38,957 nucleotides of DNA, from assembly GCA_902464035.1 (NCBI GenBank), contig CABQHT010000016.1, positions 1-38,957 of the forward strand, read 5' to 3'. The DNA is from an uncultured Collinsella sp. (GTDB lineage: Bacteria > Actinomycetota > Coriobacteriia > Coriobacteriales > Coriobacteriaceae). How positions within the stretch are numbered: the first letter of the stretch is position 1; every line of letters begins with the position of its first letter. This document shows, piece after piece, positions 1-12,675 of the stretch. The notes beneath the pieces were generated by a model that worked only from the letters and a program-made list of their open reading frames with translations, did not search any database and was not told where the DNA came from. A program made the translations under genes and the position numbers.

Positions 1-2
1 CG

Positions 3-587
3 ATCAGTGACTTCCGCATGGGCCGCATTAGCCCCGAGCAGTGGGCCAACATCAATGAGGCCACGCAGACCTTGTCCAAGCTCGACATTTTGATCGACGA
101 CACGCCCGGCACCACGGTGACCGAGATCCGAGCCAAGAGCCGCCGCATGCTCCATAACAAGGAGAAGGCCATCATCATCCTGGACTACTTGCAGCTGGTG
201 AGTCCTCCGCCGGGACGCCGTTCCGAGAGCCGTACCGTCGAGGTCTCGGAGATGTCGCGTGGACTGAAGATCATGGCCAAGGAGCTCAAGATCCCGCTCA
301 TCGCGCTGTCGCAGCTGTCGCGTCAGGTCGAATCCCGCACCGGCAAGCGCCCGCAGCTGTCCGACCTGCGTGAATCGGGCTCCATCGAGCAGGACGCCGA
401 CATCGTTATGTTCTTGGACCGCTCCGCCGATGAGGCCGAGGCCTCGCGCGACGATCGACCCGACGAGGGCGTTACGCGTATCGTCGTGGCCAAGAACCGT
501 TCGGGCCCGATCGGCGACGTCGACCTGATGTTCCTGCCGGCATCCACCAAGTTCTATGAGCTTGATGGGGCGCATGCCGAGGAGTAG
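3..587 (+). CDS. dnaB: Replicative DNA helicase DnaB, C-terminal part (5' end outside window)
   Basis: This is the last ~194 residues of the hexameric replicative helicase that unwinds DNA ahead of the fork. The frame is open from the window edge (first codons I-S-D-F-R), so the gene begins upstream. Visible RecA-fold features are the Walker B strand IIILDYLQLV, the stretch SRGLKIMAKELKIPLIALSQ, the RPQLSDLRESGSIEQDAD block and the C-terminal VAKNRSGPIGDVDLMF strand, all diagnostic of DnaB. The Walker A motif lies outside the window. The end fits a full-length protein, with no sign of an intein or truncation in the visible part. A possible purA promoter overlaps the stop codon. Confidence 0.96.
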   Translation: MSDFRMGRISPEQWANINEATQTLSKLDILIDDTPGTTVTEIRAKSRRMLHNKEKAIIILDYLQLVSPPPGRRSESRTVEVSEMSRGLKIMAKELKIPLIALSQLSRQVESRTGKRPQLSDLRESGSIEQDADIVMFLDRSADEAEASRDDRPDEGVTRIVVAKNRSGPIGDVDLMFLPASTKFYELDGAHAEE

Positions 588-615
588 GACAGGCGCCCGT
601 TGCACGGGTATACTG
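586..615 (+). promoter_or_regulatory. Possible purA promoter
   Basis: A good -10 hexamer, TATACT, sits at 610-615. The hexamer AGGACA at 586-591 matches the -35 consensus at four of six positions, with an 18-nt spacer. It overlaps the dnaB stop and lies about 65 nt upstream of the purA start. This is inferred from sequence only. Confidence 0.35.
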
Positions 616-678
616 GGAATGTTTTGTGCTTCTGCGCGCTTGCGGCGTGCAGACAGTCCATGTATGTAAGGAGTAAAC

Positions 679-1965
<1,287 letters not shown>

Positions 1966-1987
1966 TCGGGACTATTTGGTTATTGCG

Positions 1988-2060
1988 ATATACCCCTTTG
2001 CAGCCCAAGCGGGCGGCCGAGGGGTATATTTGCTTGCAAAGGGCTCGCGCGGAGCGAGCC
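1988..2060 (+). terminator. Two hairpins between purA and purD
   Basis: The 10-nt arms 1988-1997 (ATATACCCCT) and 2020-2029 pair perfectly across a 22-nt loop and are followed by a short T-rich run. A second hairpin, arms 2042-2048 (GGCTCGC) and 2054-2060 with a 5-nt loop, ends just before the purD ribosome-binding site. The first may be a weak terminator or attenuator. The second has no T-run and could influence purD translation. Roles are inferred. Confidence 0.35.
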
Positions 2061-2083
2061 ATTCATCCATAGAGGAGGCACCC

Positions 2084-3388
2084 TTGAAGGCGGACACTCA
2101 AACCATCGACATCCTGTTGTTGGGCAGCGGCGGCCGCGAGCATGCTTTGGCAGCTAAGCTCGCAGCATCACCGCGCGCCGGCAAGCTCTACATCGCGCCG
2201 GGTAACGGCGGCACCGCGAGCTGCGGCGAGAACGTTGTTCTCGACGACTGCGATCCTGCGGCCGTGGCGGCGTTTGCGCAGAGCCACGGATGCGGACTCG
2301 TGGTAATTGGCCCCGAGGCTCCGCTCGTGGCGGGCGTGGCCGACGCCGTGCGCGCGGCAGGTATTCCCTGCTTTGGCCCGGGTGCCGAGGGTGCCCAGAT
2401 GGAGGGTTCCAAGCTGTTCTCCAAGCAGCTCATGGAGCGCGCCGGTATCCCGACGGCAGCCTATGGTTCGTTTACCGACGAGGCTTCGGCTCTCGCCTAC
2501 GTGCGCGAGCAGGGCGCTCCGCTGGTCGTGAAGGCCGACGGCCTTGCCGCGGGCAAGGGAGTTATCGTGGCGACCGAACTTGAGCAGGCCGAGGAGGCCG
2601 TGCGCGAGTGCTTTGGCGGCACCTTTGGCGATGCCGGCAACACCGTGGTTATCGAGGAGATGCTCGTTGGTCCCGAGTGCTCGCTGCTCGCCTTTACCGA
2701 CGGCAAGACCGTGCGCCCCATGGCCACCTCGCAGGACCACAAGCGCGCCCTCGAGGGCGACAAGGGCCCCAACACCGGCGGCATGGGCGTCTACAGCCCG
2801 GTGCCCATCGTGACCGACGAGGAACACGCCACCATGGTGGCGGTCATGGAGCAGACCGTTGCCGAGCTTGCTGCCGAGGGCATCGACTACCGCGGCTGCC
2901 TGTATGGCGGCTTTATGCTCACGCCTGCCGGCCCCAAGGTGCTGGAGTTCAATGCCCGCTTTGGCGACCCCGAGACGCAGGTCGTGCTGCCGCGCCTTAA
3001 GAACGACCTGGTTGAGGTCATGCTCGCCTGCGCCAACTGCGAGCTCGATCAGATTGAGCTCGACTGGCGTGACGAGTGGGCTGTGGCCGTTGTCCTGACG
3101 AGCGCGGGCTATCCCGGCAGCTACGAGAAGGGCAAGGTCATCACCGGTATCGCCGACGCCGAGGCCATGGAGAACGTGACCGTGTACCACGCGGGCACCG
3201 CCGTGGTGGACGGCCAGCTCGTGACCAATGGTGGCCGCGTGCTTGCCGTGACCGCTCTGGGCGACACGTTCGAGAACGCTCGCAACCTTGCCTACGAGGC
3301 CTGCGAGAAGATTGATTTTGAAGGCAAGACCCTGCGCCACGACATCGGCCTGCGCGCGCTGCGCGGCCGCGACGCCTGGGATGCCTAA
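2084..3388 (+). CDS. purD: Phosphoribosylamine-glycine ligase PurD (GARS)
   Basis: A 434-residue ATP-grasp ligase that joins phosphoribosylamine and glycine to form GAR, the second step of de novo purine synthesis. The frame is open upstream to 1916. TTG at 2084 is preferred because AGGAGG (2073-2078) lies 5 nt before it and the protein then begins a few residues ahead of the conserved LLLGSGGREHALA strand. Family blocks seen are GPEAPLVAG, KADGLAAGKGV (ATP-grasp), SQDHKRALEGDKGPNTGGMG and LEFNARFGDPETQ. Length is normal. The TTG start may lower expression. The Nudix gene follows after 21 bases. Confidence 0.96.
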   Translation: MKADTQTIDILLLGSGGREHALAAKLAASPRAGKLYIAPGNGGTASCGENVVLDDCDPAAVAAFAQSHGCGLVVIGPEAPLVAGVADAVRAAGIPCFGPGAEGAQMEGSKLFSKQLMERAGIPTAAYGSFTDEASALAYVREQGAPLVVKADGLAAGKGVIVATELEQAEEAVRECFGGTFGDAGNTVVIEEMLVGPECSLLAFTDGKTVRPMATSQDHKRALEGDKGPNTGGMGVYSPVPIVTDEEHATMVAVMEQTVAELAAEGIDYRGCLYGGFMLTPAGPKVLEFNARFGDPETQVVLPRLKNDLVEVMLACANCELDQIELDWRDEWAVAVVLTSAGYPGSYEKGKVITGIADAEAMENVTVYHAGTAVVDGQLVTNGGRVLAVTALGDTFENARNLAYEACEKIDFEGKTLRHDIGLRALRGRDAWDA

Positions 3389-3409
3389 AATCCGAGAGGA
3401 ATGAGACGG

Positions 3410-4105
3410 ATGGACGAGAAGAACGAAGAGCTCGTGGATGCGCAGATCGTTGAAGAGGGCAGCCGCATGTATGGGCACGCCGAGGGCGAGCCTGGCGGCG
3501 AGGTCGCTGACGAGCCGGCGCTGGTGCTGGGCGACGACGACCCGCACGATGCCGAGCTGCACGAGAAGATTCTTTCGGAGGAGTGCGCCTGGAAGGGCAA
3601 GATCCTCGACGTCCACCGTCTTGAGGTTGAGCTGCCCAACGGTCGCCGCAGCGCCCGCGATATCGTTCGCCATCCGGGTGCGGCGGCCGTTGTAGCGCTG
3701 ACCGAGAGCGGCAAGATCGTACTGGTGCGTCAGTACCGCACCGCTATCGACCGCGTGACGGTCGAGATTCCCGCCGGCAAGCTCGACCCGGGCGAGGATC
3801 CGCTTGATTGCGCCAAGCGTGAGCTGCACGAGGAGACGGGCTTTAGGGCCGGTCGCATTCGCTTTTTGACGTCGATTGTCACGACCTGCGGCTTCTGTGA
3901 CGAGATCATTCACATCTACCTGGCGACCAAGCTCGAGTTCGACGCGCCCAACCCCGACGATGACGAATTCGTCAACGTGGACCTGGTGCCGCTGCACGAG
4001 TTGATCGACGCCGTACTCGACGGCAAGATCGAAGACGCCAAGACCGTCGTGGGCGCCTTGGCCTGCGATAGCATCGCGCATCGCCTTGGGGGCGCGGAGC
4101 TCTAG
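3410..4105 (+). CDS. Nudix hydrolase, ADP-ribose pyrophosphatase type
   Basis: A 231-residue protein with a complete Nudix box at about residues 123-145 (GX5EX7RELXEEXGF), preceded by VEIPAGKLDPGED. That combination is typical of ADP-ribose/sugar-nucleotide pyrophosphatases, which hydrolyse nucleoside diphosphate derivatives with divalent metal. The first ~60 residues form an acidic extension beyond the usual domain. An ATG also exists at 3401, but AGAGGA (3395-3400) abuts it, whereas the ATG at 3410 has a workable spacing. It probably shares a transcript with purD. The exact substrate cannot be read from sequence. Confidence 0.88.
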   Translation: MDEKNEELVDAQIVEEGSRMYGHAEGEPGGEVADEPALVLGDDDPHDAELHEKILSEECAWKGKILDVHRLEVELPNGRRSARDIVRHPGAAAVVALTESGKIVLVRQYRTAIDRVTVEIPAGKLDPGEDPLDCAKRELHEETGFRAGRIRFLTSIVTTCGFCDEIIHIYLATKLEFDAPNPDDDEFVNVDLVPLHELIDAVLDGKIEDAKTVVGALACDSIAHRLGGAEL

Positions 4106-4152
4106 GTTACGCGGTTTTACCAAACCGCGTAACGAGTCGACGCTGCAAACGC

Positions 4153-4238
4153 CCCTAAGCGGCAATCTGCCTTTCAATCGTCGCTCGCGTACCGAAGTAC
4201 GCGTCGCTCCTCTTTCAAGGCACCTTGCTCGCTTAGGG
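4153..4238. repeat. Dispersed palindromic element, copy 1
   Basis: An 86-bp intergenic element framed by CCCTAAG (4153-4159) and its complement CTTAGGG. It contains a GCCTT/AAGGC stem, the shared core CAATCGTCGCTCGCGTAC, a short loop and GTACGCGTCGCTCCTCTTT. The same core recurs at 27330-27417. Stem bases differ between the copies but stay complementary. It occupies the spacer between the Nudix gene and the ABC exporter; nothing else is evident in 4106-4352. Confidence 0.7.
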
Positions 4239-4352
4239 ACGTTTTCGCTGACGCTGCCAGAACATCGGCGTTATGCTTGTTGGGACGCTTTGTTTTCAGC
4301 CTGACCGGTTCAACCGGATTTCTCACGCTATTTATTTCTCTTCGAGGATTGC

Positions 4353-6125
4353 ATGTTTAAAAGGTTTCTCTCGTATTACGAGCCCCAGATGGGGCTTTTT
4401 GTTGCCGATACTGTTTGTGCTCTGGTGCTTGCCGCCATTGACCTGGCGTTCCCCATTATCCTGCGCAATTTGACCGGTGGGCTCTTTACTCAGGGTCAGG
4501 CTGTCATTATGCAGGCGCTCGGCATGATTGCGGTGGGCTTGGTGCTGATGTATGCCGTCCGCTGCGCCTGCCGCTATTTTGTGAGCTATTGGGGTCACGT
4601 GATGGGCGCGCGTATGGAGTCCAAAATGCGCGAGGACCTGTTTGACCAGTATGAGCGCTTTAGCTTTGCGTACTTTGACCGCAACAGCTCGGGCGATATG
4701 ATGAGCCGCGTGGTCAACGATCTGTTCGATATCTGCGAGGCGGCACACCACGTGCCCGAGTGGATCATCATCTGCGGCATCGAGATTATCGGCTCGTTTG
4801 TGATCCTCTTTACCATCGCCCCGGTGCTGGCGCTCGCTATGGCCGTGGTGACGGCGGCGTTTGCGGTCATCATGTTTTGGCAGAACATGCGCATGCGCGA
4901 GGTCTTTAGCGACAACCGCAAAAAGATCAGCGGCATCAATGCGCAGCTGCAGGATTCGCTGGCGGGTATGCGCGTGGTCAAGAGCTTTGCCAATGAGGAG
5001 ACCGAACGCTTCAAGTTCCGCGCCTCCAACAATCGCTATCTTTCGTCCAAGGAGAACATGTATCACGCCATGGGCGTCTATACTGCGACGTATGGCCTGC
5101 TCTCGGGTGTGCTCTATGTGATCGTGGTACTGCTGGGCGGCTGGCTGGTCGCCCAGGGACAGCTGCAGGCGGTCGATATGGCGACCTTTGCACTCTATAT
5201 TTCGCTGTTCTGCACGCCGCTCGAGACACTCGTCAATTCGGCCGAAACGTATCAGAAGGCCATCGCCGGCTTTAAGCGCATGGACGAGGTACTCTCGACC
5301 GCGCCGGATATCCAGGACAAGCCGGGCGCCACGGATCTGCAGGTGACTGCCGGCGCCGTGGATTATCACGACGTGTGCTTTAACTACGAGGATGTTGAGC
5401 TGGGCGAGGGCGATGCCGACGAGCGTCCCGTTATCGACCATATGGACCTGTCCATCAAGCCCGGGCAGACCATCGCTTTGGTTGGCCCTTCGGGCGGCGG
5501 CAAGTCCACGACCTGTTCGCTGCTGCCGCGCTTTTATGACGTTGCTACCGGATCCATTAGCATCGACGGCCAGGACGTGCGCGATGTGACGCAGCAGAGC
5601 CTGCGCCGCGCCATCGGCCTGGTGCAGCAGGATGTCTATCTATTTGACGGTACGATTGGCGAGAACATCGCCTATGGCAAGCCGGGCGCTACGGCTGAAG
5701 AGATCGCCGAGGCCGCCCGTCGCGCCAACATCGATGCCTTTATCGAGTCGCTTCCACAGGGCTATGACACGGTCGTGGGCGAGCGCGGCAGCCGTCTTTC
5801 GGGCGGACAGAAACAGCGCGTTGCCATCGCGCGTGTGTTTCTCAAGAACCCCAAGATCCTGATTTTGGACGAGGCGACGAGTGCTTTGGATAACGAGAGC
5901 GAGGAGGCGGTGCAGGAGTCGCTCGAAGAGCTGGCACGCGGCCGCACCACGATTATCATCGCCCACCGTCTTTCGACCATTAAGCATGCCGATGAGATTG
6001 CGACCGTTGAGCATGGTCGCGTTGTGGAGCGTGGCACGCACGAGGAGCTTCTCGCCCGTGGCGGCACCTATGCCCGTTACTATCGAATGCAGTTCGAAGG
6101 TGCGCGTGCGCACGAGCTCGACTGA
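4353..6125 (+). CDS. ABC exporter, fused membrane and ATPase domains (MsbA/LmrA-like half transporter)
   Basis: A 590-residue half transporter expected to act as a homodimer in the cytoplasmic membrane, since no partner is encoded next to it. The N-terminal ~320 residues hold about six hydrophobic segments typical of type IV exporters. The ATPase domain has Walker A GPSGGGKS at about 378, signature LSGGQKQRVAIAR at about 482, Walker B ILILDEATSALD with the Asp near 506, and a switch His in IIIAHRLST. An acidic insert (DVELGEGDADE) sits just before the ATPase core strand. GAGG precedes the ATG. Substrate (drug, lipid or peptide) is unknown. The unknown membrane protein follows after 19 bases, suggesting an operon. 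Confidence 0.92.
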   Translation: MFKRFLSYYEPQMGLFVADTVCALVLAAIDLAFPIILRNLTGGLFTQGQAVIMQALGMIAVGLVLMYAVRCACRYFVSYWGHVMGARMESKMREDLFDQYERFSFAYFDRNSSGDMMSRVVNDLFDICEAAHHVPEWIIICGIEIIGSFVILFTIAPVLALAMAVVTAAFAVIMFWQNMRMREVFSDNRKKISGINAQLQDSLAGMRVVKSFANEETERFKFRASNNRYLSSKENMYHAMGVYTATYGLLSGVLYVIVVLLGGWLVAQGQLQAVDMATFALYISLFCTPLETLVNSAETYQKAIAGFKRMDEVLSTAPDIQDKPGATDLQVTAGAVDYHDVCFNYEDVELGEGDADERPVIDHMDLSIKPGQTIALVGPSGGGKSTTCSLLPRFYDVATGSISIDGQDVRDVTQQSLRRAIGLVQQDVYLFDGTIGENIAYGKPGATAEEIAEAARRANIDAFIESLPQGYDTVVGERGSRLSGGQKQRVAIARVFLKNPKILILDEATSALDNESEEAVQESLEELARGRTTIIIAHRLSTIKHADEIATVEHGRVVERGTHEELLARGGTYARYYRMQFEGARAHELD

Positions 6126-6144
6126 TTGATATGACAGGAAGTTT

Positions 6145-7110
6145 ATGGCTGACAAGAACCCTTTGACTCCGGAAGAAGTGACGGAGTTATTCTCCGAAAT
6201 CGATGCATCCGGCGTCTTGGATCCCACGCTTGCCAAAAAGCGAACCGAGCGCATGCGTGAGAAGGAGGCTGCGGCCAAGCGCGGTGACAAAGCGGCGCTA
6301 GCGCAGCTGCGCAGCGAGGACCGCGCGAGCCAGGCAAAACATATCGACCCGCTGTCCGAGGACGATCCTTCGGGCTCGCAGGTGAGCCATACCATTACGA
6401 AGACCGCGATGGCCGTGGTCATCGGTATTCTGGTGCTGATCGTGGGCATGCAGATCGGCTACGGCGTGATGCGCCGTCTGAATACCGCCAACCTGTCCGA
6501 GAGCGTTTCGGTGGATACCGTCTCGACCGCGCTCAAGGGTGGCCTTGAGTGGGGCAACGGCTTTACGCAGTTTCCGCTCGATTTTTCTGTCGACGAGGCC
6601 GATGAGCGCACGGGCACGGTTGAGGTGACGGTGTTGGACACGTCGTCTGCCAATGAGCTCGAGCTGCTGTCCAACGGGCAGATCCAGGCCGCGGCGCTTG
6701 CGACCAACGCGCTGCTCAACGACAAGATTGATCGCGTGGTGTATAACGTTCACGCCTATATCGACGAGGATAGCAACATTCAGCACGATTCCTTTTTTGG
6801 CATGTTTCCCGCGCGGGGTCATCAGAGCGCCATTTTGACGTTCGTGTGGACCAAGAGCTCATCCAACGCCACGAGTATCGACTGGAAGATGCGCATCGTA
6901 AGCATGGACGACACCATTGCCGAGCGCATTCAAAAACAGGTGAACTCGGTTTCGTCGCTGATCGAGGACCCGGTGGTGAGCCAGACCAAGATTGACGAGG
7001 AAAAGGCCGAACGTGACCTGGAGCATCGTCTGCATGGCCGCGAGATTTTCCGCGGCGGCAAGCCCGATCGCTCACCGTCCGATCTGCTGGAACAGGACAA
7101 GAAAAAGTAA
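6145..7110 (+). CDS. Unknown membrane-anchored protein
   Basis: A 321-residue protein not recognised as any family. The N-terminal ~85 residues are charged, with a likely helical Lys/Glu/Arg-rich part (about 28-65). One clear transmembrane segment lies at about 86-108. The remaining ~210 residues would lie outside the membrane as a soluble domain with several predicted strands, including an INVHAYIDEDSN-like stretch reading VYNVHAYIDEDSN. The C-terminus is strongly charged. AGGAAG precedes the ATG. It is probably co-transcribed with the exporter and is closed by the terminator at 7118-7156. A role as a partner of the exporter is only inferred from position. Confidence 0.75.
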   Translation: MADKNPLTPEEVTELFSEIDASGVLDPTLAKKRTERMREKEAAAKRGDKAALAQLRSEDRASQAKHIDPLSEDDPSGSQVSHTITKTAMAVVIGILVLIVGMQIGYGVMRRLNTANLSESVSVDTVSTALKGGLEWGNGFTQFPLDFSVDEADERTGTVEVTVLDTSSANELELLSNGQIQAAALATNALLNDKIDRVVYNVHAYIDEDSNIQHDSFFGMFPARGHQSAILTFVWTKSSSNATSIDWKMRIVSMDDTIAERIQKQVNSVSSLIEDPVVSQTKIDEEKAERDLEHRLHGREIFRGGKPDRSPSDLLEQDKKK

Positions 7111-7117
7111 GACGCCG

Positions 7118-7156
7118 TCATCCCGCGTGAGCCACAAGCCCCGCGGGATGATTTTT
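7118..7156 (+). terminator. Rho-independent terminator of the ABC exporter operon
   Basis: Perfect 10-bp arms TCATCCCGCG (7118-7127) and CGCGGGATGA (7142-7151) are followed directly by five T residues. It lies 8 bases after the stop of the unknown membrane protein and before the carAB promoter region. Confidence 0.85.
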
Positions 7157-7252
7157 AATCCCCGTCCCAGAAAAATCATTATGCATAGAAAGTCATAATT
7201 ATCATTTCGTAAACATTTCGATGAAATTAACGCCATGAGGCATGCTTGCGGT

Positions 7253-7258
7253 TACAAT
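7253..7258 (+). promoter_or_regulatory. Probable -10 box of the carAB promoter
   Basis: TACAAT lies in an otherwise A/T-rich stretch (7190-7258). No convincing -35 hexamer is present at normal spacing. Initiation about 7 bases downstream would give a leader of ~50 nt that contains the PyrR-type element. Confidence 0.4.
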
Positions 7259-7276
7259 ACCGCGAGGCCTAACTAC

Positions 7277-7312
7277 ACACCTTTAAGCCGGTCCTGTGAG
7301 ACCGGGAAGGAG
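7277..7312 (+). promoter_or_regulatory. PyrR-type RNA binding element overlapping the carA ribosome-binding site
   Basis: The leader reads CTTTAAG, a hairpin CCGGTC-CTGTGA-GACCGG (7288-7305), then GAAGGAG. This is the arrangement of known PyrR binding loops (TTTAA, a stem topped by a GUCC..GAG loop, then AAGG), which in actinobacteria overlap the Shine-Dalgarno sequence. UMP-bound PyrR would stabilise the hairpin and hide the ribosome-binding site, so carAB translation should fall when pyrimidines are plentiful. No pyrR gene lies in this window. Confidence 0.8.
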
Positions 7313-7316
7313 AATT

Positions 7317-8756
7317 ATGGCGAACAACCATACCGCGGGCGCTGCCGCCCGCACCTTCGCGCCCAGCGAGCTTTGCCAGCGTATGCTGGCCAAAACCAGC
7401 AAGGGCACCTGCGGTCCCTGTATCCTGTATCTTGAGGATGGGACCATTTTTTATGGACGTGCATGCGGCGCCGAGGGCACCGCGACCGGCGAAGTCTGCT
7501 TCAACACCTCGCTCGAGGGCTACTTTGAGGTCATGACCGACCCGAGTTATGCCGGCCAAATCGTAACCATGACCTATCCGCAGATTGGCAACTACGGCAT
7601 CGACGAGACCGACGTCCAGTCGGCCTTCCCCGGCGACGCCGCCCGCCCCGCAAGCGCTCCGGCCATGCGCGGCATGATCGTTCGCGACATGTGCGCCACG
7701 CCTTCTAACTGGCGCTCGGCCGTTAGCGTGCCGGAGTATCTGCGCGCTCACGGTATCGTTGCCATTGAGGGCGTCGACACCCGCGCCCTGGTGCGTCACC
7801 TGCGCGACAACGGTTCCAAGATGGGCATTATCTCGACTGAGATTTTCGACGTCGACGAGCTTGCCGAGCGTCTGGCCGCAGCACCCACGCTGGTGGGCGA
7901 GAACCTGGTCAAGACCGTGAGCTGCCCCGAGCCTCACGAGTTTGCAGCCGCCGACCTGCCCGCCGAGCACGACTTCGCACTCACGCCCGCCGCTCCTGCC
8001 CGCCACAAAGTGGTCGCTTATGACTGCGGCGTGAAGCGCGGCATTCTGGAGGGCCTGGTCCGCGCCGGCTGCGACCTTACCGTCGTGCCGTGGGATACGC
8101 CCGCCCAGCAGGTGCTCGAGATGAATTCCGATGGCGTCTTTTTGTCCAACGGCCCCGGCGACCCCGACGCCGTGGTGGAGACCTACGAGCAGGTACAGCA
8201 GCTGATCGGCAAGGTGCCGGTCTTTGGTATTTGTCTTGGTCACCAGATGATCAGCCTGGCCTGCGGCGCCCAGATGGAAAAGCTTAAGTTCGGTCACCGC
8301 GGTGGCAACCAGCCGGTCATGAACCTGGTAAGCCGTCGCGTGGAGATCACCGCGCAAAACCATGGCTTTGGCCTGCTGTTCCCCAGCTTGGGCAAGCTTG
8401 TCCCCGAGCTTTCCGGCGGCGAGACCGGGCATGCGGTCGATGGGGATCTGCGCGTCTGGGTGCGCCGCGGAATCGCGCCGGTCGTGATGAACGAGCGCTT
8501 TGGTCGCATTCGCCTAACACATGTGAACCTCAACGACGGCACCGCCGAGGGCATCCAGCTGCTCGACGCCCCGTGCTTCTCGGTCCAGTACCACCCCGAG
8601 GCTTCGCCTGGCCCCACCGATGCCCACTATCTCTTTACCGCCTTTACGCGACTCATGGACGGCGAGGAGAACTACCTGGACATCGACACCGCGAAGGACC
8701 GCCTCGCCGGCTGGAATTTCGCCGAGTCCGAGAACGCTGCGACCGAGGAGAACTAA
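7317..8756 (+). CDS. carA: Carbamoyl-phosphate synthase small subunit CarA, with an insert in the amidotransferase domain
   Basis: The glutaminase subunit that releases ammonia for carbamoyl phosphate, feeding pyrimidine and arginine synthesis. At 479 residues it is about 100 longer than the usual ~370-390. The N-terminal domain starts near residue 35 (ILYLEDGTIFYG). The class I GATase domain has FGICLGHQM with nucleophile Cys306, GHRGGNQPV, and SVQYHPEASPGP with His426 and Glu428. About 40 extra residues (roughly 354-396) separate QNHGF from THVNLNDGT, which are close together in typical CarA. There is also a ~30-residue N-terminal extension and a C-terminal tail. ATG 7317 follows AAGGAG; an in-frame GTG at 7296 lies inside the PyrR hairpin and is rejected. 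carB starts 1 base after the stop. Confidence 0.95.
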   Translation: MANNHTAGAAARTFAPSELCQRMLAKTSKGTCGPCILYLEDGTIFYGRACGAEGTATGEVCFNTSLEGYFEVMTDPSYAGQIVTMTYPQIGNYGIDETDVQSAFPGDAARPASAPAMRGMIVRDMCATPSNWRSAVSVPEYLRAHGIVAIEGVDTRALVRHLRDNGSKMGIISTEIFDVDELAERLAAAPTLVGENLVKTVSCPEPHEFAAADLPAEHDFALTPAAPARHKVVAYDCGVKRGILEGLVRAGCDLTVVPWDTPAQQVLEMNSDGVFLSNGPGDPDAVVETYEQVQQLIGKVPVFGICLGHQMISLACGAQMEKLKFGHRGGNQPVMNLVSRRVEITAQNHGFGLLFPSLGKLVPELSGGETGHAVDGDLRVWVRRGIAPVVMNERFGRIRLTHVNLNDGTAEGIQLLDAPCFSVQYHPEASPGPTDAHYLFTAFTRLMDGEENYLDIDTAKDRLAGWNFAESENAATEEN

Positions 8757-8757
8757 C

Positions 8758-12072
<3,315 letters not shown>

Positions 12073-12084
12073 ACTGACTTGTTC

Positions 12085-12171
12085 GGCCGGGGCGGGGGAG
12101 CCGAGTTTCCCCCTTCGCTCCGGCTGCAAGCAGAGTCGCTCAGTGGGAAACTCAGCCCCCCCGCCCCGGCC
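12085..12171 (+). terminator. Long GC-rich hairpin downstream of carB
   Basis: The 27-nt arms 12085-12111 and 12145-12171 are complementary at 25 of 27 positions around a 33-nt loop. They begin GGCCGGGGCGGGGG and end GAGTTTCCC. It starts 13 bases after the carB stop. It lacks a T-run, so it may end or protect the carAB message rather than act as a classical intrinsic terminator, or it may be another dispersed palindrome. Confidence 0.6.
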
Positions 12172-12567
12172 TGCGGTGACTTGGTTGCACCGTGTGCTGC
12201 CGAAGGGGCTTTGCGCGATGGCTTAGGCTAAAGAGGATGCGGATGTCGAGTGAGGATTTTGTTCCTTGGGGAGCTTGGATTTGGGCTCTACGTGGGACGG
12301 AATCCTCGCTCGTTTTGTTGATGGGACATTTTCCTCGCTCGGTTGCCCACGGACCGTGCGCCCCGGCTATTGCATCTTCGTGGTGAAGGTCGTCTTGCCG
12401 GCGGCGATGTGCACGTGGAGTCGGGTTCGACTGTCGCAGCTGATGAGGACGCCGACTTCGAACGGGGCTCCCGGATGCCGAGCAAGGCGGAAACCTGTCA
12501 CCCCGGGCTTCCGTACAGAGTCGATTAGGGGGAGGGACAACCTCGCCCGCGTCGTGCTTGCGATAGC
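12172..12567. other. Gene-free stretch, nothing recognised
   Basis: About 400 bases between the carB hairpin and the promoter of the ATPase gene. Short open frames on both strands (e.g. 12367-12588 minus, 73 codons) have no convincing ribosome-binding site or family motif. No RNA gene is seen. It may be decayed sequence at the edge of the accessory island. Confidence 0.5.
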
Positions 12568-12598
12568 TTGACAGGAATTATTACGCAAAATCTAAGAT
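12568..12598 (+). promoter_or_regulatory. Possible promoter of the DUF4143-type ATPase gene
   Basis: A perfect TTGACA at 12568-12573 is followed 19 nt later by TAAGAT (12593-12598), a four-of-six match to the -10 consensus. Surrounding sequence turns A/T-rich here. A start near 12605 would place all three GCGAAGTA boxes in the leader RNA. Confidence 0.4.
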
Positions 12599-12608
12599 AT
12601 TTCAAAGA

Positions 12609-12668
12609 CGCGAAGTAGATGATATATTTTACTTCGCGTTTCCTAATGATTTTGAATTTTGCGAAGTA
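12609..12668 (+). promoter_or_regulatory. Three GCGAAGTA boxes forming alternative hairpins before the ATPase start
   Basis: CGCGAAGTA (12609-12617) and its complement TACTTCGCG (12630-12638) form a perfect 9-bp stem with a 12-nt loop. A third box GCGAAGTA (12661-12668) can pair with the same TACTTCGC. The third box runs straight into GG, giving GTAGG, the only Shine-Dalgarno-like sequence before the ATG at 12676. The layout could be a protein operator or an RNA switch in the leader. The related sequence ATTACGCAAAAT occurs just upstream at about 12579-12590. Confidence 0.6.
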
Positions 12669-12675
12669 GGCTGCC

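Noticed and set aside
2168..4177. 669-codon open frame antisense to purD and the Nudix gene
   Set aside because: Same composition artefact; it spans two real genes and has no ribosome-binding site or motif.
7296..7316. In-frame GTG start for carA
   Set aside because: It lies within the PyrR-type hairpin and upstream of the AAGGAG that serves ATG 7317.
12367..12588. 73-codon minus-strand frame in the gene-free stretch
   Set aside because: No ribosome-binding site, no recognised motif, and the frame ends abruptly; could be a decayed or repeat-derived sequence, but coding cannot be supported.
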